DNA from: Laguncularia racemosa
Taxonomy: Eukaryota; Streptophyta; Magnoliopsida; Myrtales; Combretaceae
Direction: 5' to 3'
NCBI GenBank assembly: GCA_037954665.1
Contig: JBBMOL010000046.1
Coordinates: 620,001-684,000 of the forward strand
Length of the DNA stretch: 64,000 nt
Position numbers and translations under genes: made by a program. Positions 23,659 to 34,132 of the stretch are shown in pieces. Each line of letters begins with the position of its first letter. Positions within the stretch are counted from its first letter, which is position 1. The notes beneath the pieces were generated by a model, which saw only the letters and a list, made by a program, of their open reading frames with translations, was not told where the DNA came from and did not search any database.

Positions 23659-24161
23659 TGTTACATATTTTTGTGGTCTACAATATCAATTAATTGCATA
23701 TCGTTAACTATCTCATTGAGTTAAGGAATTAAGTCAATAAATAAAAGTGATAATTCAATTAATTAATGGATGAGACTATTAGACTCATCTCATGGATTTT
23801 TTAGTATGGGCCATAATGTATAGAAACCTATATATTTTATTTTATTTATTGTAATGGATCATAATGAAATAAAATATTAAAGGCTATAAATAAGGTTAGG
23901 TCCCTAGTCTAAGTAGTGTGTATGCAACATTAAGGTTTCTTTTCTTTCCTTTCCCTTTTGTCTTTCCCACATCCCATCAATAAGAAAATAAAGAAGAGGC
24001 ATTACTATAAAATGGAAAGCAAAGGAACCCTTCAAGATTTGCTTCTATTATGGATTTAGGTATGTTTTCGTTAGCGAATTTAATTATATTCATAGTGCTT
24101 TGATTTTACATATGAGATCTTGAATTATTTTTCAAAGAAATATAAAATTTTATTTCCTACA
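23659..24161 (+). repeat. copia 5' LTR
   Basis: Starts TGTTACATATTTTTGTGG and ends TTTCCTACA. Shares long blocks with 30058-30531 (TATATATTTTATTTTATTTATT, GGCTATAAATAAG near 23882 as TATA box, and GATCTTGAATTATTTTTCA). Confidence 0.88.
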
Positions 24162-24164
24162 AGT

Positions 24165-24180
24165 GATATCAGAGCAATCA
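24165..24180 (+). promoter_or_regulatory. copia primer binding site
   Basis: TGATATCAGAGC follows the LTR by a few bases. It is the initiator Met-tRNA complement TGGTATCAGAGC with one change. Confidence 0.85.
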
Positions 24181-25150
24181 CGTGTGAAATTAAAGCCTTA
24201 TTTTGATAATAAAACTATTGATATTTGTATTATTGTGATTTAGTCTATTCAAGTTTTATGCTTTAAGTTAAGATTGAAGGAAATTTATATAAGGTGTTGT
24301 TATTCCCAATTTTGAGGGTTAGGGTTTCAACAACACACATAAATAATGTGTTGAGATTATTGAAGGTAAATAATACATCAATGGAAAACTTAGCCACAAG
24401 TGTTTATTCTCTATTACTTTTGCCAACAAAACAACTACACAATATATTTGTTTCCATCATGTTCTTTAATTTAGAATTATGTCATCCTAACATGCGTTAA
24501 TAGTGAATTATTTTTATTATTCTTACATAGTAACTACTCTTAGCCACAATGAGTTACTTTAATATTTTATCGATCATCTTTATAGTAAATTGTTTCATTG
24601 ACACATTCATTAAAAAAAATCTGGATTTTTTTTTTTTTTTTGCAGTCCTATGTTTTGATCTTATTAAACATAAATCAATCTCAAAGATCAGGTTAATGAT
24701 TTGAGATAAAAGCTTTTTTTTTTCCTCAAAAAATCTTATCTAATATTTCAAGATAAATTGAGATAATATTTTGCCAAAGTATCTTCTATTATTTAGATTT
24801 ATTTTGATCTATTTAGATATTAGGTTAAAGATTAATAGATTTATTTTGATCTATTTAGATATCAGGTTAAAGATTTGCATGAAATGTTTATATCTATACA
24901 AATAATAATCAACTCAATAGAAGGTTATTGTTTAACCAGATGATAGACATATAATAATAAATATGTGATAATTATGGTTTCATGCATATGATTTGTCAAC
25001 CCAAAGGAAGGCATATTCTTGGCAAAAGTATTGTTATCAATATTTATTATTGTTTTTTAAGACACCATTTACAATTGATATTTTTTGTCTAAAGGCTAAA
25101 TATCAATTATGTGCTAGGTATCTCATAAGGCTCAATTAAAGTATTCATTT

Positions 25151-25790
25151 TGTTATTTGTTTATGTTGATGAGATTTACTATGCATGATAATTATAATTT
25201 ATTTGTTATATTTATTCATGCATTAAAGTGTAAAATTATCATTAATTGTATTTGTTCAGTCAGTACTACCTCTAATTTTGCTAATTCGAATAACATTTCA
25301 ATGCTTAACTGCATAAACTTTAAGAAATGGAAAGAACGTGTCACCATTTTACTAGGATGTATTTTGTTATTTGTTTACGTTGATGAGATTTACTATGCAC
25401 GATAATTATAATTTATGTGTTATATTTATTCATGCATTAAAGTGTAAAATTATCATTAATTGTATTTGTTCGATCAGTACTATCTCTATTTTTGCTAATT
25501 TGAATAACATTTCAGTGCTTAATGGCATAAACTTTAAGAAATGGAAAGAACATATCACCATTTTACTAAGATGTATTTTGTTATTTGTTTACGTTGATGA
25601 GATTTACTATGCACGATAATTATAATTTATGTGTTATATTTATTCATGCATTAAAGTGTAAAAATATCATTAATTGTATTTGTTCAGTACTACCTCTATT
25701 TTTGCTAATTTAAATAATATTCCAATGCTTAACGGCATAAACTTTAAGAAATGGAAAGAACATATCACCATTTTACTAGGATGTATGGAT
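25151..25790 (+). repeat. three tandem 214-bp units covering the copia gag start
   Basis: The block TGTTATTTGTTTACGTTGA begins at 25151, 25365 and 25579, an exact period of 214. Each unit encodes FVYVDEIYY, then NNISMLNGINFKKWKEH. Only the third runs on into the rest of gag (GCMDLDYAIRTDELP). Unit 3 lacks a few bases near 25685. Confidence 0.92.
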
Positions 25791-26560
25791 CTTGATTATG
25801 CAATTAGAACTGATGAACTTCCTTCCCTTACTAGTAAAAGTAATGAGAAGGAAAAGGTAATTTATGAAAAGCAAGGCATTCTAACTGCCTGAGTCTAATA
25901 ATCATAATGCATTCCATTCCATTCCAAATACCATTATGAGAGTTATACTTGAGGAGAAAAATGTTAAAAAATCCTTAAGAAAAATAGCAAACCGATTCAC
26001 AGGTTCTGAAAAGGTCGAAACAAACACTATTCTTGCAAAGCTCATTTCTATGTAGTATATGACAAAGGAAATATAAGGGAGTACATCATGAAGATGTCCA
26101 ATCTTGTTACAAGACCGAAGGCCTTTAAGTTAGAATTGTCTAATGGCATTCTTGTGCACCTAGTCTTGATCTCTCTTCCTACTTAGTTCAATCCTTTCAA
26201 GATAGGTTACAACACTTGAAAGGAGAAATGGACATTGAATGAGTTGATTGCACGATGTGTGCAAGAGGAAGAAAGATTAAAACAAGAAAGGACTAAAAGT
26301 GCCCACATGGTGACTTGTGTTCAAGATAAGATTCTTCAAAAAAGGAAAATGGATCATAAAGGTAATGGATTTGTGGATGCTGGCACTTCACATACGTAGC
26401 AGAAGTAAGATAAAGGCTTTACTTGTTTCTTCTACAAAAAAGCTGGTCATATGAAGAAGGATTGTCCTAAGTATGTAAAGTAGCTCGCAAAGAAAGGTGA
26501 ATTTCTTAACTTTGTTTATTCAGCTTTAATACAAACCCATACTTGGTGGATAATTACAAG
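25674..26560 (+). pseudogene. copia gag and zinc knuckle
   Basis: Gag is the coat protein of the virus-like particle. LNGINFKKWKEHITILLGCMD is the typical copia gag N-terminus. The frame closes at 25892. Near 26420-26476 the nucleic-acid-binding knuckle reads CFFYKKAGHMKKDC, where the second Cys of CX2CX4HX4C has become Tyr. Several stops lie between the two ends. Confidence 0.8.
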
Positions 26561-26830
26561 TGCAACTATTCACATATGTGTTACAATGCAAGGTTGTTTA
26601 AGGAGCTAAATGCCAAGTGATGTTGAAAGATTCATCTATGTGGGTAATGACAACAAAGTTCCTATTGAGGCTATTGGTGTATTTAAATTACAATTAGAGT
26701 CTGGTTGTTGTTTGAATTTGGAAGAAACTTATTATGTACTGTCATTTAGATGAAATTAAATTTCTATTTCTCATTTAAACAAATTTGGTTATCTTTGTTT
26801 ATTTGGAAATGGAACATTTAGTTTTTTTTT
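26540..26830 (+). pseudogene. copia protease remnant
   Basis: The active-site region reads WWIITSATIHICVT where copia proteases have W-x-D-(S/T)-G-A. The catalytic Asp is Ile and the Gly is Ser. Downstream NKVPIEAIGVFKL and LNLEETYYVLSF fit the family. Confidence 0.75.
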
Positions 26831-27136
26831 ATCAATATTCACATGTTACTACTACTAGTACTTTGATTGATAATCTATGCAGATTGAATTTGCATGCCTC
26901 ATATACAAAAAGAAACCTAGTATACAAGTAATTTTGGTATAAAAATAATAATAAATGAGAATTTATCCATGTTAGGGTATTAGTGTTTAGGACATATTTC
27001 CAAATAAAGAATTTAAAGGCTTGTAGTAGATGGAATTCTTAAATCCCTTGAATTTTCTGATTTTGAAATATGCATTGAATGCATTAAAGGAAAACAAACA
27101 AATATCAAGAAAAAGGGTACCAAAAGGAATTCTAGC

Positions 27137-27680
27137 TTGTTGGAATTAATACATACTCATATATGTGGCCCATTCCCTATAACTTCATGGAATGATCAAC
27201 AGTATTTTATTACTTTCATAGATGACTATTCTTATTATGGGTACCTATACTTAATACATGAGAAGTCACAATCTCTTGACATTTTCAAGGAATATAAAAC
27301 AAAAGTTGAAAATCAACTTAATAAAAAAAGTAAAGATGTTAGATCTAACCGTAGTGGTAAATACTATGGCAGATTCGGCGGAATCTAAACCTTTTGAGAG
27401 ATAATTAAAAGAATTTAGGATTGTTCCTCAATACAACATGCCAAGACAACCAAGTCAAAATGGTTTAGCTAAGAGACATAATCGAACCTTAAAGGATATA
27501 GTTAGAAGTATGATTAGTCATTCTTCTTTACTAGAATCACTTTGGGGAGAGGCATTAAAGATCGCAGTATACATCCTTAATTGAGTTCCAAGCAAAGCAG
27601 TAGCTAAAACCCCATATGAGTTATGGACTAATAAGAAGACTAGTCTTAGGCATTTCCATATCTAGGGTTGTTAAGTTAAG
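27137..27680 (+). pseudogene. copia integrase remnant
   Basis: Reads HTHICGPFPITSWNDQQYFI, then FIDDYSYYGYLYLIHEKS, then VRSNRSGKYYGRF, where the family has SDRGGEY, so Asp-to-Asn and Glu-to-Lys changes are visible. Stops break the stretch after 27388, but LWGEALK and a VPSKAVAKTPYELW block remain recognisable. Confidence 0.85.
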
Positions 27681-28189
27681 GCTAGGCCATATAAGCCTAA
27701 TGAGAGAAAATTAAACTCAATAATGATTATTATAACTTTGTTGGATACTCAAAGGGATCAAAAGGATATAAATTCAATGATTGCTCAAGTTGATGCTTTT
27801 TTTAGATTGGAAATGCTAATTATCTTGAGAATGTTGAATATAGTGGGAGCACACCAATTAAAAATATTGTCTTTGAGAGGGAATATGTTAACATTCTTAT
27901 AGTTGTAACTAAAAATGTATCGGCAATTATACTCGTTACTTTTTAGGATGTAAATATGGATGTTCAAAATATTTCTAGGATTACTCCTACTATTGTAGAG
28001 GAACAAGCTTCTAGTTGTATTAAGGAATCACAATAACCTCAAGAGCAAGTACTATTGTGTAAATCTACTAAAGAAAGAAAATTTACGATTCTAGATGATC
28101 ATATCGTATATCTTCAAGAGTATGAGTTTGATATAGGACTAGAAGATGATCCATCATCTATTAGTTAAGCCAAACAAAGTGCAAACTCC

Positions 28190-29000
28190 CAAAAGTAGAT
28201 TGATGTTATGAAGAAATGAAATCAATAAAAAGATGACATTTGGGATCTTGTCGAATTGTCTAAAAGTGTGAAACCGAGTGGTTGCAAATGGATTTTTAAG
28301 ACCAAGCGAGATTCAAAAGGCAATGTCGATAGATATGAGACTTTCTCTCTAGTTTCATCAAAAGACTATTTTAGAATTATTATGGCACTTGTTGCTCATT
28401 ATGATCTAAAGCTCCATTAGATGGATGTAAAGACTGTATTTCTCAATGGAAACAATAAAGAAACGATATATATGGTGCAGTTAGAAAGTTTTGAATCAAG
28501 AGAATCAATCAAAACATCTAGTACACAAATTAAAGAGATCTATTTATGGATTAAAGCAAGCATCCTGTCAATGATATCAAAATTTTGATCAAGTGATTAC
28601 CTCTTTTAGTTTTAAGAAAAATGCTGTTGATCAATGTGTATTTCACAAGATTAGTGGGAGTAAATTTGTTTTTCTAGTGTTATCTATCAATGATATTCTA
28701 CTTGCAAGTAACAATACAAGCATATTGCATGAGACTAAGAGATTTCTTTCAAATAATTATGAAATGAAAGATCTTAGGAACGCATCCTTTATGTTGGGCA
28801 TACAAATTCATCGTGATCATTCATGCAGTGTATTAGGCTTATCACAAAGAGCATATATTGATAAAGTACTTAGTAGATTCGGCATGAAAGATTGTACACT
28901 ATAAGACACTCCAATGGTAAAGGGTAATAAGTTCAATTTGAATCAATGTCCTAAGAATGATATTAAAAAAAAGGCAATTGAGCATATCTCTTATGCATCA
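28190..29000 (+). pseudogene. copia reverse transcriptase remnant
   Basis: GCKWIFKTKRDSKGNVDRYE, then MDVKTVFLNG, then RSIYGLKQASCQWY, then FLVLSINDILLASN. The catalytic YVDD box is S-I-N-D here, losing one metal-binding Asp. An open stretch at 28593-28904 continues with LGIQIHRDHSCSVLGLSQ. Stops at about 28419 and after DCTL. Confidence 0.9.
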
Positions 29001-29099
29001 ACAATAAAAGAGTCTTATGTATGCTCAAATATGTACGCCCTCAAATATTGTGTATATTGTTGGAATACTTAGTAGATATATGAGTAATCTTAGCATAGA

Positions 29100-29660
29100 T
29101 CATTAGAAAGCAACCAAACATGTTATGCAATATCTACAAAGAACAAAAAAATTTATGCTTACATATCGAAGATCTAATCATTTAGATATCATGGGACATT
29201 TCGACTCTGACTCCACTAGATGCCTTGATATTAGAAAGTCTACTTCTATTTATATTTTTCATAATGGTTGGTGGAGTCGTGTCATGGAAAAGTGTCAGAT
29301 AGATACTTATAGCTTCTTCTACCATGGAAGCAAAATTTATTGCTTGTTATGAAGAACCATATCAAGGAATATAGTTGTGAAAATTTATCACAAGACTACA
29401 AATTGTTGATGGTATTGAAAGGCCATTGAAGATTAATTGTGATAATAACGTTGTTGAACTATAATCCAAGAACAATTAAAGTCCGTCAAAACCAAAACAC
29501 ATTGACATTAAGTTTCTTGATGTTAAAGAAAGAGTTCAAAGTTCTCAAGTGTCAATTGATCATATTAATAGAAATCTCATGATTATAGATCTGCTTATTA
29601 AAGATTTACCACTTAAAGTATTTCATGAGCATGTAGTATATTGGGAGATTTGTTTCAATT
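29100..29660 (+). pseudogene. copia RNase H remnant and pol end
   Basis: YLQRTKKFMLTYRRSNHLDI, then GHFDSDSTRCLDIRKSTSIYIF, then after stops PKHIDIKFLDVKERVQSSQV and KDLPLKVFHEHVV, the standard copia C-terminal order. The frame is broken in several places. Confidence 0.85.
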
Positions 29661-30057
29661 GATGCTCAGTTGTATATTACATTTTATTATATTTAACTCA
29701 TTTTTTTTTTATTTTCTAAAACAAAATATATATTCCTATTACAATTGCATATAACATAAGGAGTATATTATGAGTTATCAAATAGAACTTTTTAGAAATA
29801 GGTATGTTAAGGATCACATTGCATGTAATTTCCATGTTACACATCCATACTTAATCTATGTCGTCAATTGTATTGATATTAGTGACCATTGATGGGTCTT
29901 GTCATGATAAATAGTGACAAAGGTTGCTTTGATTCTATATTGTATGATTGATGGATCGGATTGTTTGGAGATGAGATTTAGTATAAATAGTAAAAGTTGA
30001 GCTCATAAGGATCTAACAATATACATTATCAGGTGATATGTGTGGCTTAAGTAAGAG

Positions 30058-30531
30058 ATTATTATATATTTTTATGATCCAAAATATCAATTAATTATAT
30101 ATTATCGACTATCTAATTGAATTAAAGAATTAAGCCATTAAATAAAAGTGATCATTTCATTAATTAATGGATAAGACTATTAACCTTATTTCATGGATTT
30201 GATCATAATGTGTAAAAACTTATATATTTTATTTTATTTATTATAACGGATCATAATAAAATAAAATATCAAATGCTATAAATAAGATCGAATCCCCAAT
30301 CTAACTAGCATGTATATAGCATTAAGGTTTCTTTTCTTTCTTTTCTTTTTGTCTTTCTCACATCTCATTAATGGAAAAACAAAGAAAAAACCCTATTATA
30401 GATTAAAAGATAAAAAATATTTTCAAATTTTACTTTTACTATGAATTCAAATACGTTTTTACATAGAAATTTATTTTACATACAAGATCTTGAATTATTT
30501 TTCATGAAAATATGAAGTTTTATCTCCTGCA
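30058..30531 (+). repeat. copia 3' LTR
   Basis: Aligns with 23659-24161 along its length and ends CTCCTGCA. The start is eroded (GATTATTATATATTTTT in place of TGTTACATATTTTT). Confidence 0.85.
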
Positions 30532-31460
30532 TAGCTCGATATCGTCAATCCTCTCGCTGCCAACCGCCGTGGAGATTCTGAAAGCCAAATAAAAGCTCTG
30601 GTGAAGCCTCTTAGTCACGCCCGCTGCTTCTTTCTTCCAAGCGACCCGCAAGCTTCGACCCGACCCACACCGCTGCTCTAACCCATGACCCAAGCATATT
30701 CGGTCAAGTCCTGGCCCAGGCTCAGTCAATTCCGTTGACTTTGTTCATATGTATGCTCAATTCTATTGCTGTTGCGAGTTTACCCATGTTCTTATGTATA
30801 TATAATACTAAAATATTCCTAACAGACGCAAGTTTATGTATGTCGTATTCTTTATTATTAACAAAATAAAAAATAAAAAAAGCATGTGAACTCGTTTGAT
30901 TTTTGAAATAATATAATAATGATAATAATAGTAATAAATTGAAATACAATAAATAATAAAAATAGTAAAAATAAAAGGAATATATGAAAGTAACAAATAA
31001 ATAAATAAAACAATCCACTATGCTGTATTGATGAGAACTATAACTAATCTAATCCTGATTAACAAATATATAGGTGACCTTAATAATAAAAAGGTTTAAT
31101 TTTTTTTTTCTTTCTTTCCTCACAATATATAAGGGTATATTGTAAAAGAGGTATATATACAAAACAAAAAATAATAATAAAACAAAGAAAGAAAATTCTA
31201 GCTTAAAATATTTTAAGTGGTAACCTTATAAGTTTTAAATAAGTTAGCCCCTAAACCTTACAATCTTCAACATTTAAAAATTTTCTAAACCAGTAACCAA
31301 CTCACTCAATTAACCCTAACTAAACCCTTTTTCCCAATCACAATCAAGTGGTGACTCTAATAAAATGGACTTTTTGTAATTCTTAGTTAAGGGTTCGTAA
31401 TAAATGAGCATAAGATTTAGTATAAACCAGATTATAAAAAATAAAAATTTAGGCTTGGCA
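30532..31460 (+). mobile_element. solo LTR copy D, right half
   Basis: Begins with the CGACCCGACCCACACC-type stretch that follows the TATA region in copy A, then AT-rich repeats, then the shared end GAGCATAAGATTTAGTATAAACC...TTAGGCTTGGCA. Minus-strand open frames at 30520-31018 are low-complexity artefacts. Confidence 0.72.
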
Positions 31461-31665
31461 ATTGCTAACTAACTTTCTAACTATTTGGTGTTCCTAACTT
31501 TTTAACTAATTTGTTACTAATATCTAATTGTTGTTTGAACCCTATTACTTATCCAAGAGAGTCAAATCTAGGTTATCACTAAGCTTGAAGCCCAATATCT
31601 ATTTTAATTCCTAGAGAGTCAAATCTAGGTTATCCCTAAGCTTGAATCCCAATATCTATTTTAAC
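31461..31665. repeat. end of the small element LTR, then the right piece of repeat R
   Basis: 31461-about 31535 completes the LTR interrupted at 22534 (CTAACTTTTTAACTAATTTG). From about 31536 the text matches 13651-13720 (GAGTCAAATCTAGGTTATC) and contains that unit twice in tandem (31558 and 31613, period 55). Confidence 0.65.
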
Positions 31666-32870
31666 CCTCTCTCTCTCTTCCTCTCTTAAAATATTATATA
31701 TTTGCATAATAAAAACCAAACGCTATATGCACCATTTGGTACGTAGGTTCCGATACTTTAATAAAAGGAAAGTACAACTTTAAAATAAGATAAAATGTTT
31801 TTAGCAATGTAATATGTTATACGAATTAAGAGATATATTAAAGACCTTCTATTGTTCTGTCTACCATTTTAATGAGACTAATCTAACTTTCAATCTTACT
31901 ATTAAGTTACGTATATTAAACTTCCAATATTGATTGTCACTAAATTTCCACCATTAATACATAAATTAATAGTGAGATTGAATGTCGAACTAATTCTATT
32001 AAAAATACGAGCATAACTATAGAAAAATTCAAGATACTATGTTTTTTGAACTAGTGAAACGGAAAGGGGAAACATAAGGAATTCTAGAAGTAAATACAAT
32101 ACATATACAATTGCAGTATTTCCTTAACCGGCACATGAATTCGAAAGGTTACAAACCGTCAATTATTAACCCATACTATTAAAGGGTCAACTATTTTAAA
32201 TTTCAATTTTATTTTCTTTTTCTCTTTTCAATCCAACTTTTTACCTAAGAAAACAAAAATATTATTTTAAAAAAATCTCAAAACTATACCAAATCTAAAA
32301 GTATTTCAAAAATATATTACTTAAAATTGAGTATTGGAAACTAGATTTTAAGATAGCCTAAAATGGATGTTGAATAATCGATATTAAGTGCCTGTCGTGA
32401 AATCGGATGTCCAATTGCCAATTTCATTATCCACTATAAAATAAGTAATTGAACACATATTTCAGGTCATGCTATTATCAGGTGTTGAACACTCGATTTT
32501 AACCTACTATATTTAGCAGTAAACTTGCAATTCGCTCCATACTCAAAATTTACAACACCTATGCACAAAAAAAAAAAAAAAAAAAACCTCCAAAATGCAA
32601 TCAAAATCCAATGCACGAACTCAACAAAAAAATTTAACCATGCATACATTCTTACACATGAGTAAAATGACTCATTCACAATAACATAAAAACATCATTT
32701 CAATCAACTATTGCCAAATTCCTCAACAACTTTCAAACTTCCTAGCTATAGCTATCTAAGAAGATACTTTATATTGATAAAAATATATAGGACTATGTGA
32801 GATTTTTACCACTATAAAGACATTGAAAAAGAAGAAGAAGAAGAAAGAAAGATCTCTCCCCACCAAAACT
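31666..32870. other. no gene recognised
   Basis: AT-rich. A (CT)n tract at 31666-31684, an A25 or longer run at 32565-32586 and an (AAG)n tract at 32826-32855 are the only structures seen. Confidence 0.5.
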
Positions 32871-34132
32871 CAACATCCTTCTTGGTCAGCTCAATCAAAG
32901 GGACTACATTGGTATTAAAATTCTGGATAAATTGTCAATAAAATGATGCTAGCCCATGAAAACTTCTAACCTCAAAAGTGTTCTTTAGAATGGGCCATTC
33001 AATAATGGCCTAAGCCTTCCCCTCATCAACTCTTACTCCTCTAACTCCCACCACAAAACCCAAAAATAAGACCTCATCTTGATAGAAATAGCACTTCTTC
33101 AAGTTGTTAAATAGTTGTTCAACTCGAAGTGTACTTAGACCTCTCATAGTTGCTCAACATGAGTCTTTAAGTCAACGTTATACACTAATATGTTGTCAAA
33201 CTACACTATAACGTATCTTCCTATCAAGCTTCTTAGTACATGGTTCATCACCCTCATAAATTTACTAGGTGCATTGGTCAATCCAAAAGGCATAACCATC
33301 CATTCATAGAGTGCATGCTTCATGGTAAAAGTTGTCTTCCATTTATCCCTTGGTCTCATGTATATCTGGTGGTATCTACTCTTCAAATCAATTTTAAGAA
33401 GACAAGAGCACTATAGAGTTCATCTAGCATGTCATCCAACCTTGAAATAAGATACCTATATTTGATAGTGATCTTATTAATATCTTAACTATTAATACAC
33501 ATGCACCACGATCCATCTTTCTTTAGAACAAGCAAAGTAGGTACCGCATAGGGGCTCATGCTCTCTTTGACATAGCCTTGTTCTACCAGTTCATCCACTT
33601 GCCTCTTCAGCTCAGTAACTTGCTTAGGATTCATTTGATAAGCGGGCTTGTTAGGTAGTGTTATGCTAGGCTATAAGTTAATGCAATGCTTTATTCCTTG
33701 GAAAGGGGGTAATCCTTTCGACATCTCCTCAGGGAATAAGTCTCTAAACTTGTCTAGTAAGGCTCCAACCTCCTTAGCTAAGGGTGTTTAGTCTCAGATT
33801 TTCAGCAACCTTCTAAATAATAAAAACACATGCTTACCCCATTGTAGTGTTTATACTAACTCACCTCATGATACAACAAGGGCTTTCCTTTGAGCTCAGC
33901 TCAACTGGGCTTTGGTATCTTTCACTTAGCTCGATCTCATTGGCTGTTGCATGACCTTTCTTCCGTCCTTGTGAAAAGCATATGTATTCTTATATCCATC
34001 ATGCATAACACTTCGATCGAATGACCATGGTTGTCCAAGTAATATAGGGATGCACTCATGGGTAGGATGTCACATATAACCTCATCCTAGTACTTATCCC
34101 CCATAGATAAGGGAACTTAAACCTATTACATG
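32871..34132 (-). pseudogene. Ty3/gypsy protease-linker and RT fragment
   Basis: On the minus strand: YAFHKDGRKVM (about 33960), LVEQGYVKESMSPYAVPTLL (around 33590), KKDGSWCMC, SRYHQIYMRPRDKWKTTF and YEWMVMPFGLTNAPSKFM (33201-33386). The catalytic box is *FDNIL in place of YFDDIL, so Tyr became stop and one Asp became Asn. It ends near VRVDEGK-type sequence at about 33020 and lower. The upstream end stops at the hAT terminus at 34133, inside the block equivalent to 5030-5045 of the second gypsy copy. Confidence 0.88.

Larger units (their letters stand above)
23659..30531 (+). mobile_element. Ty1/copia retrotransposon, decayed but full length
   Basis: Two direct LTRs (23659-24161 and about 30058-30531) enclose primer binding site, gag, zinc knuckle, protease, integrase, RT and RNase H in copia order. 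Every catalytic centre checked is altered and stops are frequent. It sits inside solo LTR copy D. A target duplication is not clean; TAGC occurs on both sides (23650-23653, 30532-30535). Confidence 0.9.

Noticed and set aside
25151..25790. Regular repeats that could suggest a CRISPR array
   Set aside because: The repeated unit is 214 bp with no distinct spacers, lies in a copia gag frame, and the DNA is plant nuclear.
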